Shown: positions 26,174 through 37,160, numbered from the stretch's first letter. The stretch: DNA of 64,000 bases from Desulfosudis oleivorans (GCA_020723325.1 DYJD01000023.1:62001-126000), one strand, 5' to 3'. Program-made: numbers and translations. The notes: a model not told the origin generated them from the sequence alone.

Positions 26174-29100
26174 AGATGCGTGGCTTGATTGTTGGTTGTT
26201 TTTTATGGGTATGCTGTATGTCCGCCGCAGCCGCCCGGGCCGAAGACCTGCACCTTGAAAATCAAACCATCGGGAGCGGTCAGACTGTTAAAAACTATTC
26301 GGACGGTACGCTCTATGCCGGGCCGAATTATACGATCCAGAGCGGCGCCGACGTGAAGCTATCTGCCAAAGCCGGGATCATGCTGAAACCGGGTTTGGCA
26401 GTCCAATCCGGCGGTAAGCTGGCGTTGTTGATTAGTTCCGACAATCCGGCCACCCTGCCCAACAAGCCCGGCGTTCCCATGTGGGCCGGTGTCACCCGCA
26501 ACAGCATCACCGTCAACTGGGCCACCAGCAACAACGGCCCCACCATTCAGTATTTTTGTGAAAATACCACCAATCAAACCAATTCCGGCTGGACCACTTC
26601 CAATACCTGGGCGAACAATAATTTATCACCGGAAACCGCCTACACATACCGGGTCAAGGCCCGCAACCAGTACGGCGACGAATCCGACTGGACGAACCTG
26701 GCCACCCAGTCCACCATTACGCCGGTGCCGGGGGAGTTGACTTCCGGCACGATTTACGTGCGTTCATCGCTGATTGCGGGGGAAACCGCCAATATTGTCT
26801 GGAACGCCGCCGGGCGGGCCAATGTCGGGGTTTACTTCTCCTTCAACGAGTTCAAGCCGTCCAATATATTTTCCACTGGCGTCGTCAGCGGCAGCGCCAC
26901 CAAGACGTTTACAAATGCCGGCGTATATTATGTCCAGCTTTATTCCGGCGATCAGTGGGCCGGCTACCCAACGAATCTGAACAATCTGCTCAGTTATGTT
27001 AAAGTCACCGTAAACGATCCGCCGGTGGGCCCCAGCCCGCCCCCGAATATTCCCGACACCCCCCAGTTCACCAGCGCCAACGGCACCAGCATCAGCGTCG
27101 GTTGGGGGGCCAACGGCAATGCGGCCGGCACTCAATATTATTGTGAAAACACCACCAACAATACCAATTCCGGCTGGATCACCTTCACGAATTGGGTGAA
27201 CAGCAATCTAAAATCCGAGACCGCCTACACCTACAGGGTGAAGGCCAAAAATGCCAACGGCGTGGAATCCGCCTGGTCGAGTGTGGCGGTGAAGTCCACC
27301 ATCATCCCCGCCCCAGGGGAATTGGCGCCTGGGGCCATTTGCGTGCGTTCCACCATGGTGGTGGGCGAAACCGCCACAGTCACCTGGAACGCCACCGGAT
27401 ATGCTGATGTGCATGTGCGTTACTCACTGAATGAGCTCAAGCCCATGAACGTCTTTTCCGATGGGGAGATCGCTTCCAGCAAGACCATCACTTTAACAAG
27501 TCCCGGGGTCTATTATTTTCAGTTGTATTCCGGCGAACCCTATACCGGTTATCCGGAAAGCCTGGACCATCTGATCAGTTCCGCCATCCTTACCGTGACC
27601 CCGCCCCATGATGCGATTCCGCCCACCAGCCCCTTTGGCCTGACAGCCACGGCCGCATCATCCACTGAGGTGAATTTGAGCTGGCAATCCGCTTATGATG
27701 AGGTCGGCGTGATGGGTTATAAGGTCTACTGCAACGGCGTTTATCGGGCGAATACGGCCCTGCTCAACTATTCCGACATGGGTTTGCAGCCGGGCACCAC
27801 CTACACCTATACGATCACCGCCTACGACGCCTACGGCAATGAATCCGCGCCATCCAACGCGGTAACGATCGCCACCAGCGCGGATACGAACAAATGTCTG
27901 GTGATCAATTCCGACACCTTCAACGGTTCGGTGCAGTTCAGCGACGACTCGTCCCGGCACCATGCTGTGACAGCCTACGGCAATGCCCAGCATTCCACCA
28001 CGTCCAAAGTTACCGGCCAGAGTTCCATGCGCTTTGACGGCGACGGGGATTACCTGGCCGTAAACGACAGCAGCGCCTTTGATTTCGGCAACACCGATTG
28101 GACCATGGACTACTGGGCCTACATCAACAGCAAGACCGGGTACCAGATCGTGCTGAACACCGGCGGCCAGACCGGCGAAAGCGGCGGCATCCTGCTGGGC
28201 TTCAAGGATGACAAGTTTTATTTCCAGGCCGGCGCCAACAGCCTTAATTTCACCGGCGCCGCCGCCTTGAACGGGGCCTGGCATCATTATGTGGTGGAAC
28301 GGCGCTGGACCACCTTGCGTTATTATGTGGACGGCCAGCTCATGGGCACCAGTTCGATTGCCGGCTGCAATTTCGATTCAGCCCACGGCCCCTACATCGG
28401 CGGGTATCTGAACAGCAGCATGCAGGGCTATTTGAACGGCTACATTGACGGAATCACTGTGCGCAAGACACCCACAGACCCGCCGGAGGCCGGCAATGCC
28501 AACAACTCCCTGATCATCGATTCCAACACCACCCAGGAAAGAACCTTTAATTTTGTGGACCAGTCCATCTGGCAGCATCCCGTGACCCGCAACGGCAATG
28601 TCATCCACACCACCGGCATCAAGCTGTACAGCAAGAACAGTTCCGTCCAGTTTGACGGTGACGGGGATTATTTAGCCGTGGCCGACAGCAGTGCCTTTGA
28701 CTTCGGCGCCGGGGACTGGAGCATCGACTACTGGGCCTATATCAACGCCAAATCCGGCAATCAAATCGTGCTGAACACCGGCGGGCAAACCGGCGAAAGC
28801 GGCGGCATTTTGCTGGGGTTCAAGGACAACAAGTACTATTTCCAGGCCGGGGCCAATACAATTGCCTTTACCGGCGCGGCCCAACTCACCGGCGGCTGGC
28901 ATCATTTTGCCGTAACCCGTGACGGGAATTTCATCCGGCATTTTGTGGACGGCCAGCAGATCGGCATCAGCAGCTTTGCCGCCTGCAATTTTGATTCGGC
29001 CCACGGCCCCTATATCGGTGCCTATCTCAACGGCAGCATGCAGGGCTATCTCAAAGGCAATATCGACGGCATCCGCATCAACAAAGGCATCGCCCTCTGG

Positions 29101-30381
29101 AGCGCGGATTTCATTATTTTCAACAATGGTCAGCCTTATTCCGTTCCCGGTGAGGCTCAAACCCTGGTGGATTGGTTCGCGGACGGTGTGGAAAATGTCA
29201 CCCTGGACGGCTCCCGCAGTTTCGACACCGAAGGCGGCCCCTTGACCTATCTCTGGACCGAGGGTGGAGAAGTCCTTGCAACCACGGATATTGCAACAAT
29301 ACCAATGTCGGTTAGAACTCATTGGATCGCGTTGACGGTAACGGATGATAAAGGCGCGACATCCACAGGTTGGGTAAACATTTCCTTTAGACCGAATCAG
29401 GCGCCGATTGCCAATGCCGGTGCTGATCAACCTATTTATAGCGAATCCGGTAACCAAATGCCTGTTATCATGAATGGAGCTGAAAGCAAAGATCCTGAGT
29501 ACGGGCCGATCGTATCCTATGTTTGGAGCGAAAACGGAATAGAACTGGCAAGAGGTTTATCGCCAACGATATTTTTGAAAGATGGTATTCATTTAATAGA
29601 TTTGTCGGTAATGGACAATTATGGGGCAATAGGAACGGATACAGTTAAAATTACAGTCGAGCCAAATTATCCGCCTGTTGCAGATGCAGGAGATAACGTA
29701 ATTTTTATGGTCGAAAACTCACAAAACCAATTTCCGATTCCTGTAGACGGAAGCAAAAGTTATGATCCGGAAACTGGAAAAGCAAATTTAAAATTTGCAT
29801 GGCGGGAAGGTTCATTGCTTTTATCTACAGAAGAAAAGCCATATCTTCTTTTGAGGGCAGGAGTACATATTATTACACTGGCAGTGACCGACGATAAGGG
29901 GTTTGTTGGTATTGACACTGTAATAATCACTGTGCGGGTTAACCAGCCTCCAATAGCAAATGCTGGGAATGATCAGATGGTAGTTGATACTGATGGAAAT
30001 GGCTCACAAAGTGTTACACTTAATGGAAGAGGAAGCTATGATCCAGAGGGTGGAGTGTTAACATATACTTGGCGAGAAGGGACTATACAAATTGGGACGA
30101 ATGCTCAACAAACTGTAACTTTATCTGTGGGGACGCATCGAATTACATTGACAGTAATAGATGATAGAAATTTTATAGGAGTTGATGAAGTAATAATAGT
30201 AGTCGATCCGTCTTGGAGTAATAATCTGGATAAACAAGACACGGATGGTGATGGTGTATCGAACGCGGTAGAAAGAAGATTAGGTTCAGATCCAAACGAT
30301 CCAAGTAAAAGACCTAGTAAAGGAAGTCATTATTTTTATGACAAATTGGGTCGGATTACAGAGATTATACAAATCAAATAA
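26170..30381 (+). CDS. Giant secreted LamG/FN3/PKD protein, locus A
   Basis: 1403 residues. Signal peptide (1-24); a coathanger-like N-terminal stretch (27-80); two FN3-like domains (from about 98 and 294) with YxCENxTNxTNSGW; two copies of an unnamed module of about 100 residues starting GELxxGxIxxRS (from 188 and 382); another FN3 (485); two LamG/concanavalin-like domains (576, 779); four PKD-like domains (987, 1077, 1171, 1260) with ANAG-D starts; a thrombospondin-3-type calcium loop DTDGDGVSNAVERRLGSDP (1354); and a last segment YFYDKLGRITEIIQIK that is a single YD repeat. Probably a surface or secreted carbohydrate-binding adhesin, or a carrier for the RHS protein encoded 100 bp downstream. 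The last third turns AT-rich. Confidence 0.8.
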   Translation: MKMRGLIVGCFLWVCCMSAAAARAEDLHLENQTIGSGQTVKNYSDGTLYAGPNYTIQSGADVKLSAKAGIMLKPGLAVQSGGKLALLISSDNPATLPNKPGVPMWAGVTRNSITVNWATSNNGPTIQYFCENTTNQTNSGWTTSNTWANNNLSPETAYTYRVKARNQYGDESDWTNLATQSTITPVPGELTSGTIYVRSSLIAGETANIVWNAAGRANVGVYFSFNEFKPSNIFSTGVVSGSATKTFTNAGVYYVQLYSGDQWAGYPTNLNNLLSYVKVTVNDPPVGPSPPPNIPDTPQFTSANGTSISVGWGANGNAAGTQYYCENTTNNTNSGWITFTNWVNSNLKSETAYTYRVKAKNANGVESAWSSVAVKSTIIPAPGELAPGAICVRSTMVVGETATVTWNATGYADVHVRYSLNELKPMNVFSDGEIASSKTITLTSPGVYYFQLYSGEPYTGYPESLDHLISSAILTVTPPHDAIPPTSPFGLTATAASSTEVNLSWQSAYDEVGVMGYKVYCNGVYRANTALLNYSDMGLQPGTTYTYTITAYDAYGNESAPSNAVTIATSADTNKCLVINSDTFNGSVQFSDDSSRHHAVTAYGNAQHSTTSKVTGQSSMRFDGDGDYLAVNDSSAFDFGNTDWTMDYWAYINSKTGYQIVLNTGGQTGESGGILLGFKDDKFYFQAGANSLNFTGAAALNGAWHHYVVERRWTTLRYYVDGQLMGTSSIAGCNFDSAHGPYIGGYLNSSMQGYLNGYIDGITVRKTPTDPPEAGNANNSLIIDSNTTQERTFNFVDQSIWQHPVTRNGNVIHTTGIKLYSKNSSVQFDGDGDYLAVADSSAFDFGAGDWSIDYWAYINAKSGNQIVLNTGGQTGESGGILLGFKDNKYYFQAGANTIAFTGAAQLTGGWHHFAVTRDGNFIRHFVDGQQIGISSFAACNFDSAHGPYIGAYLNGSMQGYLKGNIDGIRINKGIALWSADFIIFNNGQPYSVPGEAQTLVDWFADGVENVTLDGSRSFDTEGGPLTYLWTEGGEVLATTDIATIPMSVRTHWIALTVTDDKGATSTGWVNISFRPNQAPIANAGADQPIYSESGNQMPVIMNGAESKDPEYGPIVSYVWSENGIELARGLSPTIFLKDGIHLIDLSVMDNYGAIGTDTVKITVEPNYPPVADAGDNVIFMVENSQNQFPIPVDGSKSYDPETGKANLKFAWREGSLLLSTEEKPYLLLRAGVHIITLAVTDDKGFVGIDTVIITVRVNQPPIANAGNDQMVVDTDGNGSQSVTLNGRGSYDPEGGVLTYTWREGTIQIGTNAQQTVTLSVGTHRITLTVIDDRNFIGVDEVIIVVDPSWSNNLDKQDTDGDGVSNAVERRLGSDPNDPSKRPSKGSHYFYDKLGRITEIIQIK
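27253..28973 (+). repeat. 1721-bp tract identical to 52058-53778
   Basis: Reading both genes, I find no difference between the two copies over this range (constant offset 24805). Differences appear every few bases just outside: synonymous changes before 27253 and from 28974 on. The tract covers one GEL module, one FN3 and most of both LamG domains. Confidence 0.85.
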
Positions 30382-30483
30382 AATCTATTCGTTAATAAAA
30401 TAAATGAAACATAGTTGTTTCGATTTTTTTCAATAACCTTAAAATTATAATAGGGGTTGAAAATAACTGAGGAGATTATAAGC

Positions 30484-33400
30484 ATGAAAAACCGCAAGAC
30501 TCATATATTGGTTACAGTTATTATATCCTATTTCATACTTGGATCAACTCCGATATTTGCTGAAGATACCGGGGCTGAAGCAGTAATCAATGCCGATAAA
30601 TATACGGCACAAGGAACAGCGGTTTATAGCATACCTATTGAAGTCCCACCAGGACGACCAGGTCTAACACCAAGTCTGGCAATGGTATATAATAGCAACA
30701 CCAGAAATAGTTGGGTTGGTTATGGCTGGAATTTAGGCGTTGGTTACATTCAACGCTCCACTAGAAGAGGTGTAAATTATTCAGCGAATGATTACGAAGT
30801 TAATGGATCAAAGAAGCTAGTGGATCGTGGAAATAATCTTTTTGCTGAGCACACAGAAGAGGGCAATTTTTTAAAATATAATTTAGTGCCAAGTAGTGGA
30901 TGGGAAGTAACAACCAAGGAGGGTTTTATATATAAATATGGAACCACGGAAGAGTCAAGATTGTTTAATATAAACAACCCCAATGATATTTTTAGGTGGT
31001 GCCTTGATGAAGTAAAGGACACAAATGGCAACACAATGAAAATAACCTATAGAAAATTTGGAACAGATGGAACTTACCTAAAGCAGATATATCTAAGTAA
31101 AATCGAATATATGAATGTCGATTCGGTCTATAAAAACTACATTGTTTTTGAAGGAAATCCGTCAGTTCTCGGATCTGCAGTAAGCTATGTCCCCGGGTTT
31201 GAAACTCTTAACTCATTTTGTAGCTTGGGAGCGATTAAAATATATGCCAATGGTCAATTCGTCCGAAAATATGATTTTACCTACACTACAAAAGCAGACC
31301 CGAGCTATGCAGGAGTTTATTTGCTGGATCAGATTAAAGTAATTGGGAGTGAAAATGGTGATATATCGCTTCCGCCGATTTCATTCAAATATAGAAATGT
31401 ATCATCGGGTAATTTTATTAAAGCCAATGAAAATGTAAAACTCCCCCATGATAATCGGCATCGTTTCATTTTTACAGATATTAATGGTGATGGTTATAGT
31501 GATCCAATTTTTAGTCGTCCCTGCCAATTTCTGCACGATTGTAATAATGATAATTTTAATGTGTTTTTTTCGAAAGCTGTCTTTCCTTTCGAAAGGGAAA
31601 GCGATGGAAGCCTGAGCGCTTTTCAAGGAGATGATTATGTTAACGGCTCAATGTTTCAATCGCCTCATTCCACCATAGGCGTTGGAGATATTCATGGTGA
31701 TGGAAAAAATGATATAGTTGCATTTATGCCTGACACAGTTGGGGTAGATCAGTCTACTGAATATTTTCATGGTGGGACTGATGTCACACGCGTTTATACC
31801 TATTACCCACTGGTTGAAAATGATCATAATTTAATAAAAAAAGATATTTCTAATCCGAATGTTGCAGATATTAATGGAGATGGCTATTCGGACATTATTT
31901 CTATAAAAAATAATTCAGTTGAAGTATATTTTGGCAAGGGAAATGGACTGTTCGGAGAAACAGTCATAGGGGAAAAAGGTTTTAAATTTCAGGAGGGTAT
32001 AACAAGGTCTATAGCTGGGGGGAATATCGATAGTAATAGCGTGCCCATGTTCGGTGAAATAAACGGCGATGGCCTTATGGATTTTATCGTTTACGCAGGA
32101 AATGTAGCCAAAACATATCTATCGCATGGTGATGGTTCTTTTAGTTATTTTAGTCAGAAATCTTTTAATTTCAATGGTTCGAATATTGCCAAACTGAATG
32201 TTATTGATATAACTGGCGATGGACTAGTTGATTTGATTTTTGGAGTGCCTAACTCGAATTTTCTGTATATATCAATTCAAGATCCAAGCCTTCCTGACCG
32301 TTTTAAGAATGTATTCCAAATAGAATATTCTGGAGATTTCAACAAATGTAGTTTTGGTGAAATTAATGGTGATGGCCTCCCAGATATGATAAGATTAAAC
32401 GATAATAATACTGCGGAAGTATATCTAAATAGCAAACTGCTTCAAGATGAAAACTATATAATCGGCCCACCTGGACTGTTAGAAAAAGTCGATAACGGTA
32501 TGGGAGGATGGGTTCAGTTTGAATATAAGCCATCTACTCAAAACAAGAAATATAACGTACCATTTATTTTACAACAAGTGGCAAAGATAAAAGTAAATGA
32601 TGGCATTAATGAACCAATATCAACTACATTTGATTACTTAAACGGTCTCTATGATGGCTTTTATAGGGAGTTTTATGGCTATGAAGATATAATCAAAACT
32701 AATCCCAATGGTACCTCGATAAAAACAAAATATATGATGTGGATTCATGCCAAAAATAAGCCAGAGGAAATAGAATATTTTGATAAAACGGGCAAACGGA
32801 TTCAAAAAACTCGAATTATCTGGAAACATGAATATCTTGAACATACAGCGAATGCACCTTTATTTATATATTTGCGGCAGAAAAGAAATGATTTTTTTGG
32901 TGATAATGGTGTAGATGTAATAGTATGGAACCAGGAAGATGTTTTCCCAGTTGATACAAATAACTATGGTATAAAAAATCAAATTATAACAGAATATTCA
33001 GGCTCGGTAGGTGATAAAATAATCTCGACTAAATTGTTTAACAAATATGGCTCAACCATGTGGCGGCTTAGACAAGATAAATTGGAAAGTATAGGGAAGA
33101 CTTATAGAAATAATAGTTATGATTATAACGGACTTACCGGGAATATGTTATATCAAGAAAGTTGGAATAATGAAGGTGCAGGTTTGCGTATTGATATGTC
33201 TCAACCCGATTGTTATGACAATTATGGAAATCTTCGAAAGGTATATGACAACAAATCCCAACTAACTGAGACGGAATATGAGAGTGTAGTAAATGCCTTT
33301 CCAAGCAAAATCATTTATTCAAAGCTATCGAGTAGTGATACAAATTTATTAAATGTTCAGTATCTCGACTATGATTATCGCTTTGGTAAACCTAAAAAAG

Positions 33401-36400
33401 TTATAGATATTTCAGGGCAAATCACTTCTTACACGTATGATGAATTTGGAAGATTAATAGAAGCTAGTTATCCTGATGGGGGGAAGAAAGAAATCGATTA
33501 CACAAATTATGATAGTCCCAATGTTTTTCCCAGATTCATTCTTACTAAAATTAAAGAAACTGATTCAAAAACTATAGATTTATACGAATATTTTGATGGA
33601 TTGGGCCGAGTAATAAAAACTAAGAAAAAAGGCATCGTTATTGATCAGGTATCTCATGCGCCTATTGAAAAAGATATTATAACAGAATACCATTATAATA
33701 ATATGGGTTTGCAATGGAAAACAGAAGGACCGTATCATGAAAATGATACAGAATACCCTGTTTCAGAAATCCTTTTTGATGATATAGGTAGACCAGAATA
33801 TGTAAAGACTTATGACAAGAGCCGAACACTCCTGACCCAATTTCAATATAACGGGTTTGATACAAAAATAATTGATCCAGATGAATGTAGTAAAACAATT
33901 AAAAAGGATTACAGAGGAAATATCATTGAAATAGTCGAGCATTCAGATGAAGGCGATTCGAGAACAATATACGATTACAATGGTGCTGGCGATCTAGTAG
34001 CTGTTACAGATAACTCAGATAATATTACAACAATTACATATAATACCCTCGGACAAAAACGCTCGATTATTGATCCGGATATGGGATTATGGAGTTATAC
34101 TTATGATGCAAATGGTAATCTTGAGACTCAAACGGATGCGAATCAAAAGACTGTTACTTTCCATTATGATGCATTGAATAGGATAAAAGAAAAGATATAT
34201 CCAAACTCATCTCTACGACTATTTTATAAATATGATGAAAGTAATGGTAATAATTTTGGAAGAGGAAGATTATCCAAGGTAATTTTTGGTGAAGATACAG
34301 ATAATAATGGAACCTGTGAAAAGGAAATTTCAAAAACGACCTACAATCAATATGATAAAATGGGGCGCCTAAAGCAAGTTACAAAAACGCTGAATGTTGA
34401 AAATAATAATCCAACCGATTACACCACTGACTATACATATGATTTTATTGGAAATATAAAAAGTATAATCTATCCTGGTGCTATAGAAAGGTATATGCTG
34501 TCTTACTACTATCATGAGGGAACAGGGCTGCTAAAACAAATTAAAGGGTTGTCTGGCTCAATGATGATGACAGACCTTGCATATTTTCCTGATTATGATC
34601 CAAGTGGAAAAATTCGTTCCATAAAATTCGGGAATAATACCACCCATACATATACTTATGATCCCCGTTCAGGAAGAATAGAAGGATTTAGAACACAAAA
34701 CCCTAATGGAGCTGATATACAGAGCAAGATATATACCTATAAACCATCTGGTGATATTCATACCATAAAAGATAATCAAACCGGTACCACTTATACATAT
34801 ACTTATGACAAACTCCATCGATTAAAATCGGAAACGACAGATTCAGAAGGTCCAATCTCAGAAAATTATCAAATAATCATAAATGAATATGATAGTAATC
34901 ACCAGCATGCTATTAAAACACTAACATTAAATGATTACAAAAATCAGAATACGCATTCACTAAATTATAATTATGATTCAAACGGAAATATGCTAAAAGG
35001 GTATGATTTAACTGATATCTCACATCCATATGAGAGAAACATAACCTTCAATACCGATAATATGCCCCAAAAGATAGAAGTTAATCATAATGGTCTTCCA
35101 GTAAGGACTGATTATGTTTATGATGGTAATGGGACAAGGATTAAGAAATCCTCAGGCAGTAATAATAATTATTACATTTCTTCTCACTATGAGGTAATAA
35201 ACGGCACCCCTGTAAATTATATTTTTGCTGGAAACATGAAATTCGCAATGTTTAAAGATAATCAAATCTATTATTTCCATCAAGATCATCTTGGAAGCAC
35301 GTCACTTGTAACAAGTCAATCAAATTGTACTACAACCAGTTGTAGTCCTGATCAAAATACTGAGTACTTACCATATGGAAAAGAGAGATCAAATACCGGA
35401 AATGTGACGAATTATAAATACACCGGTCAGGAGTATGATAGTACAACTGGTTTATATAATTATAACGCAAGAATGTATGATCCTGTTATTGGAACTTTTA
35501 TCTCACCCGACACGATCATTCCTGATCCTAGTGATCCTCAAACACTCAATCGGTATGCATATTGTCGTAATAATCCTATTATGTATAGGGATCCAAGTGG
35601 CCGTATGTTTGCTGAAATTATATATGCGGCTGTTTCTTATATTTTATCTGCCGCAGAAACATACATAAGCTCATATGCTGTTGACGGTGCAGTAGTTGGT
35701 GGAGCACTTGGTGGCTCCGCTTCTGCAGCCACAGGAGGCAATTTTTGGGATGGAGTTCGAGCTGGTGCGATATCAGGCGCTTTTATGGGGGCAGGGGACT
35801 ATGGTATTTTGAATGGTGCAATATCTGGAGGAATAAACGCCTCAATATCGGGTCAAGATATAGGTAAAGGCACGTTAGCTGGAGGTTTGACAGGCGCTAT
35901 TGCACCATACTCAAATTTACGAATACCAATTTTTGGTGACAGCAAAATAGGCTGGTTTGCAAGTCACGTAACAAGTAGTGCTATTGTTGGTGGAGCATTA
36001 GGAGCGACTTATGCAGCTTATACAGGAGGAGACATCGGACAATCTGCACTAAATGGTGCGAAAGCATGGGCAATTGGAAATATGACCAATCAAGGATTAG
36101 GTCATGCTGCTGGGCTTATTTGTACATGGAAGGGCCCCGTTGGTTTTAATTCTAAGGACGGCGTATATATTTATGATGAAAATATTTTTGGCACTACATT
36201 CACAGTCGGAGGAGTCATCATTACTGGAGGTAATAGCGAAGATAATATTCTTGGTCAGCCGAATACATTAGGTAATCAAAAAACTTACTACAATGTCTAT
36301 ACCCATGAAGTTTCAGCTCATGGGCCGCAACAAACTATAATGTCATTCAGTTATTTACCAGTGCATCTCACGGCTCAAGGAGTTAGTTGGGCTTTGTGCC

Positions 36401-36462
36401 AGAATACACACAGATTAAATACATTTGAATTTGGTTGGGATTATGGCTATCCTAATTATTGA
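30484..36462 (+). CDS. Secreted SpvB/FG-GAP/RHS toxin-like protein, locus A
   Basis: 1992 residues from the ATG at 30484 (GAGGAG upstream). Signal peptide MKNRKTHILVTVIISYFILG, an SpvB-like domain (about 40-330: YSIPIEVPPGRPGLTPSLAM), FG-GAP/VCBS repeats (DINGDGYSD, EINGDGLMD), a TcdB-middle-like part, many YD repeats, and the RHS core ending DHLGSTSLVT...YNARMYDPVIGTFISPD...NNPIMYRDPSG at about residue 1706. The variable end of about 280 residues has a glycine-zipper stretch (GGALGGSASAATGGNFW) and a final part with YTHEVSAHGPQQ, reminiscent of metallopeptidase-like RHS tips but without a clear HExxH. AT-rich. Fused B+C layout as in ABC toxins. Cargo activity unknown. Confidence 0.88.
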   Translation: MKNRKTHILVTVIISYFILGSTPIFAEDTGAEAVINADKYTAQGTAVYSIPIEVPPGRPGLTPSLAMVYNSNTRNSWVGYGWNLGVGYIQRSTRRGVNYSANDYEVNGSKKLVDRGNNLFAEHTEEGNFLKYNLVPSSGWEVTTKEGFIYKYGTTEESRLFNINNPNDIFRWCLDEVKDTNGNTMKITYRKFGTDGTYLKQIYLSKIEYMNVDSVYKNYIVFEGNPSVLGSAVSYVPGFETLNSFCSLGAIKIYANGQFVRKYDFTYTTKADPSYAGVYLLDQIKVIGSENGDISLPPISFKYRNVSSGNFIKANENVKLPHDNRHRFIFTDINGDGYSDPIFSRPCQFLHDCNNDNFNVFFSKAVFPFERESDGSLSAFQGDDYVNGSMFQSPHSTIGVGDIHGDGKNDIVAFMPDTVGVDQSTEYFHGGTDVTRVYTYYPLVENDHNLIKKDISNPNVADINGDGYSDIISIKNNSVEVYFGKGNGLFGETVIGEKGFKFQEGITRSIAGGNIDSNSVPMFGEINGDGLMDFIVYAGNVAKTYLSHGDGSFSYFSQKSFNFNGSNIAKLNVIDITGDGLVDLIFGVPNSNFLYISIQDPSLPDRFKNVFQIEYSGDFNKCSFGEINGDGLPDMIRLNDNNTAEVYLNSKLLQDENYIIGPPGLLEKVDNGMGGWVQFEYKPSTQNKKYNVPFILQQVAKIKVNDGINEPISTTFDYLNGLYDGFYREFYGYEDIIKTNPNGTSIKTKYMMWIHAKNKPEEIEYFDKTGKRIQKTRIIWKHEYLEHTANAPLFIYLRQKRNDFFGDNGVDVIVWNQEDVFPVDTNNYGIKNQIITEYSGSVGDKIISTKLFNKYGSTMWRLRQDKLESIGKTYRNNSYDYNGLTGNMLYQESWNNEGAGLRIDMSQPDCYDNYGNLRKVYDNKSQLTETEYESVVNAFPSKIIYSKLSSSDTNLLNVQYLDYDYRFGKPKKVIDISGQITSYTYDEFGRLIEASYPDGGKKEIDYTNYDSPNVFPRFILTKIKETDSKTIDLYEYFDGLGRVIKTKKKGIVIDQVSHAPIEKDIITEYHYNNMGLQWKTEGPYHENDTEYPVSEILFDDIGRPEYVKTYDKSRTLLTQFQYNGFDTKIIDPDECSKTIKKDYRGNIIEIVEHSDEGDSRTIYDYNGAGDLVAVTDNSDNITTITYNTLGQKRSIIDPDMGLWSYTYDANGNLETQTDANQKTVTFHYDALNRIKEKIYPNSSLRLFYKYDESNGNNFGRGRLSKVIFGEDTDNNGTCEKEISKTTYNQYDKMGRLKQVTKTLNVENNNPTDYTTDYTYDFIGNIKSIIYPGAIERYMLSYYYHEGTGLLKQIKGLSGSMMMTDLAYFPDYDPSGKIRSIKFGNNTTHTYTYDPRSGRIEGFRTQNPNGADIQSKIYTYKPSGDIHTIKDNQTGTTYTYTYDKLHRLKSETTDSEGPISENYQIIINEYDSNHQHAIKTLTLNDYKNQNTHSLNYNYDSNGNMLKGYDLTDISHPYERNITFNTDNMPQKIEVNHNGLPVRTDYVYDGNGTRIKKSSGSNNNYYISSHYEVINGTPVNYIFAGNMKFAMFKDNQIYYFHQDHLGSTSLVTSQSNCTTTSCSPDQNTEYLPYGKERSNTGNVTNYKYTGQEYDSTTGLYNYNARMYDPVIGTFISPDTIIPDPSDPQTLNRYAYCRNNPIMYRDPSGRMFAEIIYAAVSYILSAAETYISSYAVDGAVVGGALGGSASAATGGNFWDGVRAGAISGAFMGAGDYGILNGAISGGINASISGQDIGKGTLAGGLTGAIAPYSNLRIPIFGDSKIGWFASHVTSSAIVGGALGATYAAYTGGDIGQSALNGAKAWAIGNMTNQGLGHAAGLICTWKGPVGFNSKDGVYIYDENIFGTTFTVGGVIITGGNSEDNILGQPNTLGNQKTYYNVYTHEVSAHGPQQTIMSFSYLPVHLTAQGVSWALCQNTHRLNTFEFGWDYGYPNY

Positions 36463-36516
36463 TAACTGAAATTTGGGTTCGATTTTTTTAGCATCAATAA
36501 TTTTAAAAATTTTTTT

Positions 36517-37020
36517 ATGTATTCTAAAAAAAAGAAGAATTTTTTCATGTTTTTTTTTATTTTTATTTTATACTCATGTAATTCTCGTTATATTATGGAA
36601 ATAGAAATAGATACAACAATAACCAATGAGATTATTAAGTTAAACATTAAGACTGATCAAGATCAATTCGAAAAGCTTTTTAAAATAATTGATGATTTTG
36701 CAAGTACGAATGGTTACAGCAGTGTTTATACTTTCAATCTTTCTTCATGTAAAATAAATAATTATAGAAGATATTTTCATAAAGAATATTATATCGCTAT
36801 TGAATGCAATGGAGATTACGACTCTAAAATTTTTCATCTTAAGATGCTTCGTGAACATGCTACTATTTTTCTCGAACCAGAAGAATTTACATTGCATAAA
36901 ACAGAAATACTTAATTCGATAAGAGAACAGTTTCCAGATAAATCATTAAAAATACTTCAAGAACAAATAGGTAGGACTAATTTAATTAAAAGGGCACACA
37001 GAAATAGAGAAACCCATTAA
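36517..37020 (+). CDS. Small lipoprotein, candidate immunity protein of RHS-A
   Basis: 167 residues. Lys-rich start, hydrophobic segment FFMFFFIFILYSC with a lipobox-like cysteine (about residue 21), then a mixed alpha/beta domain without known motif. Very AT-rich, 54 bp after the RHS stop on the same strand, which is the usual place of an immunity gene. If it is one, the lipid anchor would mean protection outside the cytoplasm. A RAYT copy follows at once. Confidence 0.55.
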   Translation: MYSKKKKNFFMFFFIFILYSCNSRYIMEIEIDTTITNEIIKLNIKTDQDQFEKLFKIIDDFASTNGYSSVYTFNLSSCKINNYRRYFHKEYYIAIECNGDYDSKIFHLKMLREHATIFLEPEEFTLHKTEILNSIREQFPDKSLKILQEQIGRTNLIKRAHRNRETH

Positions 37021-37087
37021 AGGGGCAACAACGGTGTCCGGGTTTCAGTCATAGATACTTATATAAATCGGGACAGGTAATTTTTTA

Positions 37088-37116
37088 TTGACATTTGCCC
37101 CTTCACAGGTTATGTT
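37088..37116 (+). promoter_or_regulatory. Promoter carried by RAYT copy 1
   Basis: TTGACA (37088-37093), 17 bp, TATGTT (37111-37116). The same arrangement lies ahead of the other copies (62196-62224, 62391-62419; altered to TTAACA at 38127 and TGGACA at 47743). It follows a conserved GGGACAGGTAA tract. Confidence 0.6.
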
Positions 37117-37160
37117 TCTTTCAGTTTATAGCAACCCTCTATATCAAAAGAGAGGACCCT

